In this document: in pieces, positions 1 through 6,614 of the stretch
Layout: each line of letters starts with the position of its first letter
Position numbering within the stretch: position 1 is the stretch's first letter
IMG/VR virus record: IMGVR_UViG_3300017605_000613
Location: 1 to 33,755 of that record
Length of the DNA stretch: 33,755 nucleotides
Direction: 5' to 3' (one strand)
From: a virus
Notes under the pieces: model-generated
Told to the model about the DNA's origin: nothing
Database searches by the model: none
Seen by the model: only the letters and a program-made list of their open reading frames with translations
Program-made: the position numbers and the translations under genes

Positions 1-91
1 ATGTGCGTAGAGCATCGAGCACAATATTTGTCGCTATGCTCACCAAGATAGTGAGAATCAGAACGGTGTTTAGAGTGTCCTCAACGAACAT
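1..91 (-). CDS. Small membrane protein, 3' part off the window
   Basis: A reading frame opens with ATG at 91-89 on the minus strand, overlapping the TGA of the SLOG-like gene (TGATG junction). It stays open to the left edge for 30 codons. The visible N-terminus is a short acidic start followed by one strongly hydrophobic stretch (VLILTILVSIATNIV), which reads as a single transmembrane helix. No family is recognised. The coupled start argues that it is a real member of the leftward operon. Its C-terminus lies outside the window, so neither length nor function can be given. Confidence 0.55.
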   Translation of the reverse strand, partial: MFVEDTLNTVLILTILVSIATNIVLDALRT

Positions 92-558
92 CATGAGTCG
101 CTCCAATTAAGAGAGCCGTATTTGTCATGCGCCTTACAGGGCTTGAATACCGCTAGACCGTCTGGCGTGATAACCCAAATAGGGCGGTCCTTCTGTTGTG
201 CATAGCGGATCGTGGTCCATGTGCCACTGCGTGGAATCTCTTTGAATCCTTGGGTCATGGCGACTAGCATTGCCGTTTTCTCGACAATGATTTTGTTACG
301 CGCCAATGTTTCGTAACCCTCGATCCGCTCAGTGCTCTTGGTGTTAGCCTGAAGCCGTTCGGTCACGTTCGTTGCTGGGTAAGCGATCGTGTAATAACCG
401 AGCCCAGTACCGATTTCAAAAGCCGCCTCATCACCTCCGACGCAATCCCCATGGCGGAGTACGTTGCCTGGGAACCAATACACAGTCAACAGAGCTTGAA
501 GTTTCCTCCCTTGCTGTGCTGTGATCCCGTGTCGAGTGGCGGTAATTCCGATTTCCAT
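91..558 (-). CDS. SLOG-superfamily (LOG/DprA-like Rossmann) protein
   Basis: This 155-aa protein has the layout of the SLOG superfamily, Rossmann-like folds that bind nucleotides, nucleotide-derived ligands or ssDNA. Visible elements are a first strand GITATRHG (residues 3-10), a glycine/acid-rich loop HGDCVGGDEAAFEIG (36-50), a third strand KIIVEKTAMLVAM (89-101) and the characteristic RSGTW turn (110-114). The turn is followed by a helix and strand ending in RPIWVITPDG. The start is supported by GAAGGGCAG upstream of the ATG. It lies at the distal end of the replication arm, 10 nt after a small ORF. The fold is a motif-based reading. The ligand and role (nucleotide sensing, DNA processing or counter-defence) are inference. 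Confidence 0.7.
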   Translation of the reverse strand: MEIGITATRHGITAQQGRKLQALLTVYWFPGNVLRHGDCVGGDEAAFEIGTGLGYYTIAYPATNVTERLQANTKSTERIEGYETLARNKIIVEKTAMLVAMTQGFKEIPRSGTWTTIRYAQQKDRPIWVITPDGLAVFKPCKAHDKYGSLNWSDS

Positions 559-567
559 TGCTGCCCT

Positions 568-798
568 TCAGTTTAGGTGGTTACGACGGTAACTGTTGTA
601 CAAGCTATATTGGATTTGCTGTGCCCAGGTCATCGCGCTAGTGATGCTGAGTGCATGTGGGGTTTGGTGCAGTCTCGCAAACTCCGCCATGGGGACTGTA
701 TGGCCCTTTGGTACTCCTGTAATCGATAGGGTTATTGATTGCAGGATGGTCAGCCTCTGTTCGTCCCTCATCCTGTTTCTGTGGTAGTGATGGTTCAT
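568..798 (-). CDS. Hypothetical small protein overlapping its neighbour
   Basis: A 76-aa frame from ATG at 798 (GAGGAAGG lies about 11 nt upstream). A later ATG at 771 is also possible. Its stop lies 10 nt before the start of the SLOG-like gene, the spacing expected in this operon. The C-terminal half has ordinary globular-protein composition (for example VPMAEFARLHQTPHALSIT). It overlaps the 638-940 frame by about 160 nt in another phase, so either two overlapping genes exist or one of the two is spurious. No family is recognised. Confidence 0.4.
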   Translation of the reverse strand: MNHHYHRNRMRDEQRLTILQSITLSITGVPKGHTVPMAEFARLHQTPHALSITSAMTWAQQIQYSLYNSYRRNHLN

Positions 799-940
799 CT
801 TCAATAAAGCCTTCCTCGATAACCACATCTGTATTGACGTCCACCAGTCGCCACATATTGTCAGGCATGTCTTCAACCAGGGCAACGCTTATTCCGGTAA
901 GGTAGCTTATGGAGGCACCACCAAACCATGATATCTCCAC
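638..940 (-). CDS. Hypothetical acidic protein
   Basis: A 100-aa frame starting at GTG 940, which overlaps the end of the upstream 57-aa frame. The N-terminal 50 residues look like a compact small domain (ISYLTGISVALVEDMPDNMW, then a valine-rich strand and an acidic stretch). The C-terminal part, rich in Pro, Asn and His, looks disordered. It overlaps the 568-798 frame in a different phase. No family is recognised. The real product may end earlier or be continued differently. Confidence 0.5.
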   Translation of the reverse strand: MEISWFGGASISYLTGISVALVEDMPDNMWRLVDVNTDVVIEEGFIEDEPSLPQKQDEGRTEADHPAINNPIDYRSTKGPYSPHGGVCETAPNPTCTQHH

Positions 941-1080
941 TTCAGTCCCGCCTTAAATTTCAAATGGATGATGCACATTTTTATTCCGGTCATCACACCT
1001 AGCTTGCCCTTGTTGTCTCTCCATCGCTCAGCGCGCACCTTGTTATAAAGGGTTTCGAGCAATGTGATAGCTTCTTCCAT
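907..1080 (-). CDS. Hypothetical 57-aa protein directly after the polymerase stop
   Basis: The ATG at 1080-1078 abuts the TAG stop of the polymerase fragment (TAGATG), so it is probably read by reinitiation. The product is basic, with an amphipathic N-terminal helix (EEAITLLETLYNKVRAERW) and a short hydrophobic stretch (MCIIHLKF). It shows no similarity to the fingers or palm of a family A polymerase, so it is not a frameshifted continuation of the upstream gene. It ends with TAA at 909-907, inside the next frame. No function can be assigned. Confidence 0.6.
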   Translation of the reverse strand: MEEAITLLETLYNKVRAERWRDNKGKLGVMTGIKMCIIHLKFKAGLKWRYHGLVVPP

Positions 1081-2316
1081 CTAATCTTGCTCCTTGGTCG
1101 GTAGCTGCTGGAAAATGCCCGCACTCATCCGGCCAGTTCTGGCCGCAAGAGAGTTAATGGAGGGGTGCACCCTGTCGTTGATGTCCTTCTCCCGCAGCAT
1201 GCCCGCAGCGTAAACCTCAGCGCGTTTAGTGAGCCTTCTGGCTGTGAGGATGTAGCGCACCAATCGCCGAACATCGCGGTTGTCCGACGTGAGCAGGCTT
1301 TCGAGCACAGTATTGTTGGTCTGCCATTTACCATGAGGGGTTTTGTGTGTTAGCTCAGCCCCAAGCTCGATAAGGGTTTTAGCGATTTGGAGACCAGAGT
1401 TTATGTTGTAGCACCCGAGGTTTGCCGCTAGGTCAAGGAAGTGAGCGGCACGCCGGTTGAGTGCGGAACGATAACGTGTGAGGTATTTGACATCTATGCG
1501 CATGCCTCGGCGTTGCAGTCGGTCGCAGATTTCATCAATTTGCAAATCCCTGTCATACAGGCCGTTTGCACGACTGTATGTGTGTTGGTTGTACTGCCAT
1601 AGGCGGTAAGCCAGAATGGGGTCAGCCCCCGCGTAGGCAATATAGGCGGGGTGCCGGATGTCTTGCAGTGCCCATCCTTCCGACATCAACGCCTTGCGTG
1701 TTTTAGGCTGCCCCTTACGGGGACCGGATTTGTAGAATTCACCAGGCATTGGCACCATGATTTGCTTGAAGGACTGTTTTAAGGCAACCTCCCATTTCCC
1801 CGCTGAGGGATCAATGTGCGCCATGCACTGATCCTTCAAGCCCAGATCTACCCCGCCTTCCTCCGCCTTCCTGGGCTCGTGATGGTGCGCGGTAATGAAA
1901 GCCTCAGAGCGAACAACCACCTTGGACTCATAGCCCAGATATATATCCACACAACGAACGTCGTGGGGACCGTTGTACCCGATCCAGTCGATACCGAGTG
2001 ACCAGATTGTTTCAATGGCAGAACGGAATTTGGCAGGGAACACGAAACTTCGCACAGCGTCACCAAGTTGAAAAGTGCGCAGCCTCCACTGCGGAAGGTA
2101 GCAGTTCAACTCTGTGGATTCCGTGTCCATGCCTAGCTCCTGCCCTACATGCCGTCTAGCCCAATTGACAGCGCGCTTGGCATCGTGCTTGTCCTCAATG
2201 AAGTGAAAGCTTATCTTGTCGCCCTGCAATCGATCGTTGATTGTTAACAAGCCACTCACCCAACTTCGCCCAGTGCTTTTCCACGATCGGCTGTGAAGCC
2301 TTGTTACGTAATGCAT
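1081..2316 (-). CDS. Family A DNA polymerase, 3'-5' exonuclease and thumb only (truncated before the palm)
   Basis: The 411-aa product carries the proofreading exonuclease domain of PolA-type polymerases. Exo I is DTE (D64, E66), Exo II is N115-x3-D119 and Exo III is Y228-x3-D232. A thumb-like helical region follows (about 250-385), with the family pattern YNINSGLQIAKTL and the TGR motif (residues 394-396) in LAARTGRMSAG. It ends four residues after QQLPTKE, where a full polymerase would continue into motif A (DYSQIE), the O-helix and motif C. These are absent from the downstream frames inside this window. The first ATG overlaps the glycosylase gene by about 120 nt, so a later non-ATG start near 2197-2260 is quite possible. 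The catalytic half may be a separate gene left of position 1, may follow an intron, or may be lost. Confidence 0.85.
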   Translation of the reverse strand: MHYVTRLHSRSWKSTGRSWVSGLLTINDRLQGDKISFHFIEDKHDAKRAVNWARRHVGQELGMDTESTELNCYLPQWRLRTFQLGDAVRSFVFPAKFRSAIETIWSLGIDWIGYNGPHDVRCVDIYLGYESKVVVRSEAFITAHHHEPRKAEEGGVDLGLKDQCMAHIDPSAGKWEVALKQSFKQIMVPMPGEFYKSGPRKGQPKTRKALMSEGWALQDIRHPAYIAYAGADPILAYRLWQYNQHTYSRANGLYDRDLQIDEICDRLQRRGMRIDVKYLTRYRSALNRRAAHFLDLAANLGCYNINSGLQIAKTLIELGAELTHKTPHGKWQTNNTVLESLLTSDNRDVRRLVRYILTARRLTKRAEVYAAGMLREKDINDRVHPSINSLAARTGRMSAGIFQQLPTKEQD

Positions 2317-2842
2317 AAGCGGGATGAATCATTGGCCAAACCGCTAGCTCGGTACGCCAGCGCGGACCGGTCCGAGACTGCTTGATGATGCCTTGTCCCG
2401 CGTACTTCAAAATGGACAGTTGCTTGCCCATAACAGCGGCGAAGGCAACTCCCCCAACGGGAATAATTAACCGTGGGCGGTAGACCGCGTGCCATTCCCG
2501 TCTGAGGTAGGGGCGGCATAGCTGGATCTCATCCCATGTGGGAGTGCGGTTGCCAGGTGGCCGGAATTTCAGAACGTTGGTAAGCCAGCAGTTCGGGGTG
2601 TACTGGGAACCTTCACTGAAGTAACTGTGGAGGTTAGCAACCTCCATGAGCATACGGAGAATTTCGCCAGCCTGACCCACAAAAGGCCGACCGATCGTAG
2701 CTTCCTGTGCCCCTGGTGCCTCACCGACAATAAACGCTATGGAGTTGACTTCCGAACCCTCACCAGGAACTAGCCTCGCTGGCTTCAGGTGGCTGAAAGC
2801 CTTATCCTGCCTCATGTCCTCGAATACGGTTTCAACGTCCAT
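2195..2842 (-). CDS. Uracil-DNA glycosylase, family 4-like
   Basis: This 215-aa protein would remove uracil from DNA. Motif 1 reads GEAPGAQEATIGRPFVGQAG (residues 40-59). The NVLKFRPPGNRTP segment follows at about 90-101, and the second catalytic motif HPAYALR is at 173-179. These fit the family 4/5 (UdgA/UdgB-type) glycosylases. Family 4 enzymes normally hold a 4Fe-4S cluster with four cysteines. Here the N-terminal CxxC is missing and the third ligand position is Phe (KFRPPG instead of KCRPPG). Only one equivalent cysteine, at residue 109, remains, so the cluster is probably absent. The ATG at 2842 overlaps the upstream stop (TGATG); a GTG one codon earlier is an alternative. It is coupled to the polymerase gene downstream. 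Confidence 0.85.
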   Translation of the reverse strand: MDVETVFEDMRQDKAFSHLKPARLVPGEGSEVNSIAFIVGEAPGAQEATIGRPFVGQAGEILRMLMEVANLHSYFSEGSQYTPNCWLTNVLKFRPPGNRTPTWDEIQLCRPYLRREWHAVYRPRLIIPVGGVAFAAVMGKQLSILKYAGQGIIKQSRTGPRWRTELAVWPMIHPAYALRNKASQPIVEKHWAKLGEWLVNNQRSIAGRQDKLSLH

Positions 2843-3456
2843 CACTCGATAAACCTGACGTTTGCTCGTTTGTCAGGACCTTCATAATCAGGAACGCCAT
2901 AATTGGGATTCGTTACAGGGTCAACCGTAGGCAGCATACCCAGGATTTCCGTACCCTCGATAAGTACCTTCTTGTAAGCATCTGCCGCCACATCATCACG
3001 GAAGGTCCGCCGAACGTGGTCAATGAATCCAAACAGGTATCCTTCCTTGGTGTGCACAGGGCATTGCGGGTGTTCACCAGTGCGGAGCCTGCCCATCTTT
3101 CCGGCAACCTTTAAGGGAGTCCAAGGGCACCAGCAGTTCTGCTCAGTGCTGCCAAACTCTATTTTCCGAATGTAGGCAAGCACCATATTAACTTCAGCCT
3201 CTTGGCGTTCTGCCGTGGGGTGTCCCTCACTAGTGGGATTCCACTTAGGAGCGTCAGGGTAATCTCTAGGTGGCTCAATGGAAGTCAGCCAGGACTCAGG
3301 ACACAACACATGGCGCTCTAGTTGGGGAATGAGCACAAACCATGCAAAGTCATCCTCATCGTCCTGAAGCCAAAGTTTCTTATCTCCTTTGATAATCCCT
3401 TCTGCATGTCCCATTACCCTTGGAAGCCTTACCCATTGACCGGCTATAAATTTCAT
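2842..3456 (-). CDS. Hypothetical protein with putative zinc-binding cysteines
   Basis: This 204-aa protein has no family I recognise. The N-terminal 60 residues read like a small beta-barrel (KFIAGQWVRLPRVMGHAEG, then a hydrophobic strand FAWFVLIPQL). The middle has CWCPW at about 107-111 and HPQCPVH about 20 residues later, a spacing that could bind zinc. The C-terminal part is helical and charged. Start and stop are coupled to both neighbours (ATGA upstream, TGATG downstream). It sits between a membrane-anchored protein and the uracil glycosylase, which suggests a DNA-metabolism accessory role only by position. Confidence 0.75.
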   Translation of the reverse strand: MKFIAGQWVRLPRVMGHAEGIIKGDKKLWLQDDEDDFAWFVLIPQLERHVLCPESWLTSIEPPRDYPDAPKWNPTSEGHPTAERQEAEVNMVLAYIRKIEFGSTEQNCWCPWTPLKVAGKMGRLRTGEHPQCPVHTKEGYLFGFIDHVRRTFRDDVAADAYKKVLIEGTEILGMLPTVDPVTNPNYGVPDYEGPDKRANVRFIE

Positions 3457-3923
3457 GCTGCCAATCTCCCTGCTACTGTGATTTGGAATGGTCTCAAGGG
3501 TTCGACCACCTTGAGCGCCCTTGGCGGTAAATCGCTTCCGGCTGTATACCGGCTCAAATCGATTGGCTCAGCCACCTTCCATGACTCCGGCCAACACTCA
3601 AGCGGAATATCCACCCAACGGTAATCCCGACCTAGCCACTCAATCAGTTCCCAGTATTGCTCCTCCTTACGCTCCCAGAAATCCGCTAGCGGCATGAATA
3701 AATGGCGGTGCCGATAATCCCTACCCATGCGCGCATTCCACCATGCACGGTTTTTTACAGGCGCCGGAACCCAAGCGCTGTCACTCGGGTGGTACGTCGG
3801 TGTGACCTCATCCACGTAACCCAGAGCATGACGTCCCTCATACGGATGTGTGAATTTTAAATGTAGCGTGCGAAAAAACCACAGGAGTACCAATCCTGCG
3901 ACAATCATAATCAACGGTCCCAC
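3453..3923 (-). CDS. Membrane-anchored hypothetical protein
   Basis: I place the start at GTG 3923, because GGAAAGGA lies about 7 nt upstream and translation then begins directly in a transmembrane helix (GPLIMIVAGLVLLWFFRTL). The frame is open further upstream to 3992, but that part lacks a ribosome binding site. The 156-aa product has one N-terminal helix and a Trp/Arg-rich soluble part (AWWNARMGRDYRHRHLF, EEQYWELIEWLGRDYRW). The family is unknown. Its stop overlaps the next ATG (ATGA). A 118-nt gap with a hairpin separates it from the gene upstream. Confidence 0.7.
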   Translation of the reverse strand: MGPLIMIVAGLVLLWFFRTLHLKFTHPYEGRHALGYVDEVTPTYHPSDSAWVPAPVKNRAWWNARMGRDYRHRHLFMPLADFWERKEEQYWELIEWLGRDYRWVDIPLECWPESWKVAEPIDLSRYTAGSDLPPRALKVVEPLRPFQITVAGRLAA

Positions 3924-3954
3924 TACACTATCCTTTCCAGATGATTGAATTATT

Positions 3955-3980
3955 AGGAGCGGTAACCCACTTCCGCTCCT
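3955..3980. repeat. Hairpin in the 118-nt gap upstream of the membrane-anchored gene
   Basis: An 8-bp perfect inverted repeat, AGGAGCGG (3955-3962) and CCGCTCCT (3973-3980), with a 10-nt loop. It lies between the stop of the 128-aa gene (4042) and the start at 3923. No U-tract follows on the minus strand, so it is not an ordinary intrinsic terminator. It could be an RNA processing or stabilising stem, or a binding site. The rest of the gap (3924-4041) shows no gene. Confidence 0.5.
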
Positions 3981-4041
3981 TGCGTACCCCACTCCAAACG
4001 GTAAACCCCTGAAAACCGCCGTACGCTTCCCGTGTATTGCT

Positions 4042-4428
4042 TTAGCTTTCGCTAATGGCAGCGCCTATTTCAATGAAACTGTGGTTTGGTTCCTCAGAAG
4101 GCAGCATCTCAGCCATGAGGACAAGCCACGCAGCGAAGCGGTAAGCCTGTTGCCTAGTGGTGAACTGTGGGAAAGCGACGGGACGTACGGTGTTCATCTG
4201 AAGCCCAAGGCCAAACTCATTGAAAGTTTTGACCTCGATAGGCTGAGTGTCCGCTAGATCCTCTGCTGTCTCGCTGGCTGCTTTGCCGGCACGGTCTAGT
4301 GCCTCCAAGGCGTTTGCGGCTTGTTGCATGTGGTCAGCGTTGCCGACAACCACCATTTGGTTGGTGGAAGGCTCACGCTCGGGTTCCTCTGGGAGGTCAC
4401 CCTCTTTATAGAATTTGGCCTTAGGCAT
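4042..4428 (-). CDS. Hypothetical protein
   Basis: A 128-aa protein whose ATG overlaps the stop of the SSB-like gene (TGATG). The N-terminal 60 residues are acidic and Ala-rich and probably form a helix. The C-terminal 60 residues look like a small folded domain, with FPQFTTRQQAYRFAAWLVLM followed by a short acidic helix and FIEIGAAI. Similar compact TRxQAxRxAAWL domains occur in small actinophage proteins of unknown function (recollection, not a search result). Coupling to the SSB-like gene suggests a role around ssDNA or replication. Confidence 0.75.
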   Translation of the reverse strand: MPKAKFYKEGDLPEEPEREPSTNQMVVVGNADHMQQAANALEALDRAGKAASETAEDLADTQPIEVKTFNEFGLGLQMNTVRPVAFPQFTTRQQAYRFAAWLVLMAEMLPSEEPNHSFIEIGAAISES

Positions 4429-4988
4429 CAGAACGCGTCCTCTTCTTCCTCGTCATAATCGCTGTCTTCGTCGTCGGAGTCGTCCTCTTCGTCAAATTCC
4501 TCGTCTCCGTCCGCCTCTTCCTCGATCGGACCCACCCACCCGATTTCCTTCGGGTACTTGTCAGCGTTGTCGCCTCGATTGTCCTGAAGCTGGCCAAGGA
4601 ATATTTGCTCCCCGTCGTTCTTCCAGCTACCGATTTTCTTGACGTTGCCGTCCTCATCGGTGATGGTGCGCGTACGGAATTCCCGATCCGTAACGCCAAT
4701 GGCATCAAGGAAAGGCACGTATTGGAAGGGGGTTGAGTCGGCAATCACCATCAATTTGCCGTTGGTGTAGCCGCTGAATTTCTTCTCCGCCTTGTCACGA
4801 GCAACAAGCCTAAACGTCGCGCGTAGTTGGGGGTTTTTCTGCTTGGTACCTGAGACGTACACCAGGCGGGTAAGCTGCCACTGGTACACACCATTGTCAG
4901 GAAGCTTGCCGGTATAGGGCTTGTAACCGGACTCACGATCGTAATCGTCGATGACTCCTTTGGAGAGTCCCCAATCCACAGTTGGCAC
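4428..4988 (-). CDS. Putative ssDNA-binding protein with acidic tail
   Basis: A 186-aa protein with a beta-rich, aromatic N-terminal domain (about 1-155; GVYQWQLTRLVYVSG, LRATFRLVARD, TPFQYVPFLDAIG) and a highly acidic tail from about 156 that ends in DAF. An OB-like body plus an acidic tail with a terminal Phe is the layout by which SSB proteins recruit partners. The position directly after the Sak4-like recombinase (14 nt) supports this, since the pair is commonly adjacent in phages. It starts at GTG 4988 with AAGGAAA upstream. The exact family was not identified, so ssDNA binding is an inference from architecture and context. Confidence 0.7.
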   Translation of the reverse strand: MPTVDWGLSKGVIDDYDRESGYKPYTGKLPDNGVYQWQLTRLVYVSGTKQKNPQLRATFRLVARDKAEKKFSGYTNGKLMVIADSTPFQYVPFLDAIGVTDREFRTRTITDEDGNVKKIGSWKNDGEQIFLGQLQDNRGDNADKYPKEIGWVGPIEEEADGDEEFDEEDDSDDEDSDYDEEEEDAF

Positions 4989-5002
4989 AGTGGTTTCCTT
5001 CC

Positions 5003-5839
5003 TTACTCGGTTTCTGTTTTATCTGCGCCTTCAATCCTGGAAAGGATGTTAGGCATTGTGGGATTGTCGATGTAGCGTCCAAGGCAATTGAATTTGTCAC
5101 CTACCAGGTAACGTGTTTCTGGATCGTCAGGCTGTCCGAAGTGGAGTCTACGAACATGGCGAACGGCACCTGTTTTCTTGCTGCGTAAGGTTTTCTCCTC
5201 AAGGAAGCCTGTAGTATCCATCAATCCGACAATGGTCTGTGCTACCTCCGTTTCTTTCCCTTGGATACCAGGAAAGACAAACTTGGCAACCTCAAGCTGA
5301 TCCGTTTGCCATGCATGCGCTGTGATGAGCACGTTCACAGGTAAATCGACAAGTTCAGCGATCCAATTCTTGGTGAAGTTCTGTGCGTTGAAATAATCCG
5401 GCCTATCCGGCAGGTTACGGTGTTGCCGCTTGGTCGGGTCAATGTCGAAAGCCTCAGCGGCGTAACTCATTCGCCAGCGTTCGATCATCCACGTTAATCC
5501 ATCGACAATAATGAAACTGAATTTCTCATATCGTCGATTGTGCTTCAGCCAGTCCAGTGCAGTCAGCGCCATGGCAGTATTGCCGACACGAACACCATAA
5601 CCGTTTGCCTTGGTAACCCGTGACGCTGTTTTATAGCCAGGCTCGCCAACTAGCCAGAAATTTTTACCGGGAACAGTGCCAGCCAGTACGGTCTTACCGG
5701 CGTTGGAACGTCCGAAAACCAGGAGGTTCATGGATTCCGTTGAACTGTCCAAGCGGAAAATCTCTTTCTGAAACTCACTGAAGGATATCTCAGTGCGCTC
5801 AGTCTGGACACGCGATGAGCGCTTACCCGCTGTGCTCAT
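5003..5839 (-). CDS. Sak4-type RecA-like single-strand annealing/recombination ATPase
   Basis: A 278-aa P-loop ATPase. Walker A is GRSNAGKT (43-50) and Walker B is FIIVDGLT (109-116). They sit in a short RecA-like core followed by NVLITAHAWQTDQ, which resembles the sensor strand of phage AAA_24/Sak4 proteins. Such proteins load on ssDNA with a phage SSB and promote annealing during recombination-dependent replication. The neighbours fit: an SSB-like gene 14 nt downstream and a Cas4-like exonuclease upstream. The ATG overlaps the preceding TGA (ATGA). Length is normal for the group. Confidence 0.85.
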   Translation of the reverse strand: MSTAGKRSSRVQTERTEISFSEFQKEIFRLDSSTESMNLLVFGRSNAGKTVLAGTVPGKNFWLVGEPGYKTASRVTKANGYGVRVGNTAMALTALDWLKHNRRYEKFSFIIVDGLTWMIERWRMSYAAEAFDIDPTKRQHRNLPDRPDYFNAQNFTKNWIAELVDLPVNVLITAHAWQTDQLEVAKFVFPGIQGKETEVAQTIVGLMDTTGFLEEKTLRSKKTGAVRHVRRLHFGQPDDPETRYLVGDKFNCLGRYIDNPTMPNILSRIEGADKTETE

Positions 5840-6204
5840 TGTAATTCCACAGACTTTTGATGCTTTACCGCTGCTTGGATTGCTGCCTGGGCTATTTCAT
5901 ACCAAGCCTTCTGTGTAACCGGGGGGAGCAATTCCCAAGTGATGTGCGACTTGGGACCTGAGCACAGTTCCCACCATTTACGCTGAGCGGCTTCACCAGG
6001 TGTCATTTCTTCTTCCTGTGACTTCCTTGGCTCCACTGTGGATATTGCCATCCGAGCGTCCCACTCTTGCTTATCTATCGGAACGCTAAAGCCTTGAGGC
6101 TGATAGGTAATACCTTCAGAAGTGGTGAACCCAGTACGCCACCCGTCATAATCTTTTACCAGGTAACCGCTATCAGCTTCCCACTCAGCCGGTAGTTTCT
6201 TCAT
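5836..6204 (-). CDS. Hypothetical protein
   Basis: The start is set at ATG 6204 because GGGAGAAGAA precedes it and it overlaps the stop of the 31-aa zinc-motif gene (ATGA). The 122-aa product has a beta-rich N-terminal part (SGYLVKDYDGWRTGFTTSEG) and a C-terminal helical part with RKWWELCSGPKSHITWELLP. No family is recognised. It is coupled on both sides, ending in an ATGA overlap with the Sak4-like gene, so it is likely co-expressed with the recombination genes. Confidence 0.7.
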   Translation of the reverse strand: MKKLPAEWEADSGYLVKDYDGWRTGFTTSEGITYQPQGFSVPIDKQEWDARMAISTVEPRKSQEEEMTPGEAAQRKWWELCSGPKSHITWELLPPVTQKAWYEIAQAAIQAAVKHQKSVELQ

Positions 6205-6296
6205 TTCTTCTCCCTGTGCTGACAATCACAATGAGTACCGCCTGGACATTTGTCGTGTTCTTGCCTTGCACAGTCACGACAAATGAAGTGTGTCAT
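6201..6296 (-). CDS. 31-aa Cys/His-rich mini-protein (zinc-binding candidate)
   Basis: A 31-codon frame fits exactly between its neighbours. Its ATG overlaps the upstream TGA (ATGA at 6293-6296), and its TGA overlaps the downstream ATG (6201-6204). The product contains C6-x2-C9, H14-x2-C17, H22-C23, C25 and H27: five cysteines and three further histidines beyond the N-terminal one. This density is far above chance and suggests one or two zinc-binding sites. It would be missed by length cut-offs. Function is unknown; a partner-binding or DNA-binding knuckle is possible. Confidence 0.75.
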   Translation of the reverse strand: MTHFICRDCARQEHDKCPGGTHCDCQHREKK

Positions 6297-6496
6297 CGTG
6301 GCTCCGCCTGCATCTCCTCAAATGTTCGAATCCCACGGCCGGTCAGCTCTTCCGTCAGCATGTCCACAATCCGCTTGGCGGACATTATGTCCCCTGTGTT
6401 GGCACGAATCTCACGCGATTCAGCAGCAATCCAGGCTGTTACCATTCGAAGCACATCGCTTGGTACTTCCCGCAACGCTTCCTTTGCCTTGCTCAT
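6293..6496 (-). CDS. Small helical hypothetical protein
   Basis: The start is ATG 6496, because AGGAG lies 7 nt upstream. The frame remains open nine codons further up without a ribosome site. The 67-aa product is predicted largely helical and charged (KAKEALREVPSDVLRMVTAW, then IVDMLTEELTGRG). No family is recognised. It overlaps both neighbours by 4 nt (ATGA), so it belongs to the coupled chain between the Cas4-like nuclease and the Sak4-like ATPase. Confidence 0.7.
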   Translation of the reverse strand: MSKAKEALREVPSDVLRMVTAWIAAESREIRANTGDIMSAKRIVDMLTEELTGRGIRTFEEMQAEPR

Positions 6497-6612
6497 CTGT
6501 AAACTCCTATCGGTCCTGGCCAACCACTATCAACGAACAGCCACACGATGAACGCAAACATAATTAGCATTCCAATCCCTACGAGCACCCCCGTCAGTGC
6601 GTCTTTTTCCAT
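6493..6612 (-). CDS. 39-aa single-pass membrane mini-protein
   Basis: A short frame begins at ATG 6612, 2 nt after the stop of the Cas4-like gene, with GGGGTGAG as ribosome binding site. It ends with TGA overlapping the next ATG. The product has one strong hydrophobic helix (GVLVGIGMLIMFAFIVWLFV) and a short polar tail ending in GPIGVYR. Position and coupling support a real gene. Function is unknown. Confidence 0.7.
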   Translation of the reverse strand: MEKDALTGVLVGIGMLIMFAFIVWLFVDSGWPGPIGVYR

Positions 6613-6614
6613 TC

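Noticed and set aside
907-1080. Frameshifted continuation of the polymerase
   Set aside because: None of the codons after the stop encode the expected fingers or palm motifs, and the frame has its own abutting start.
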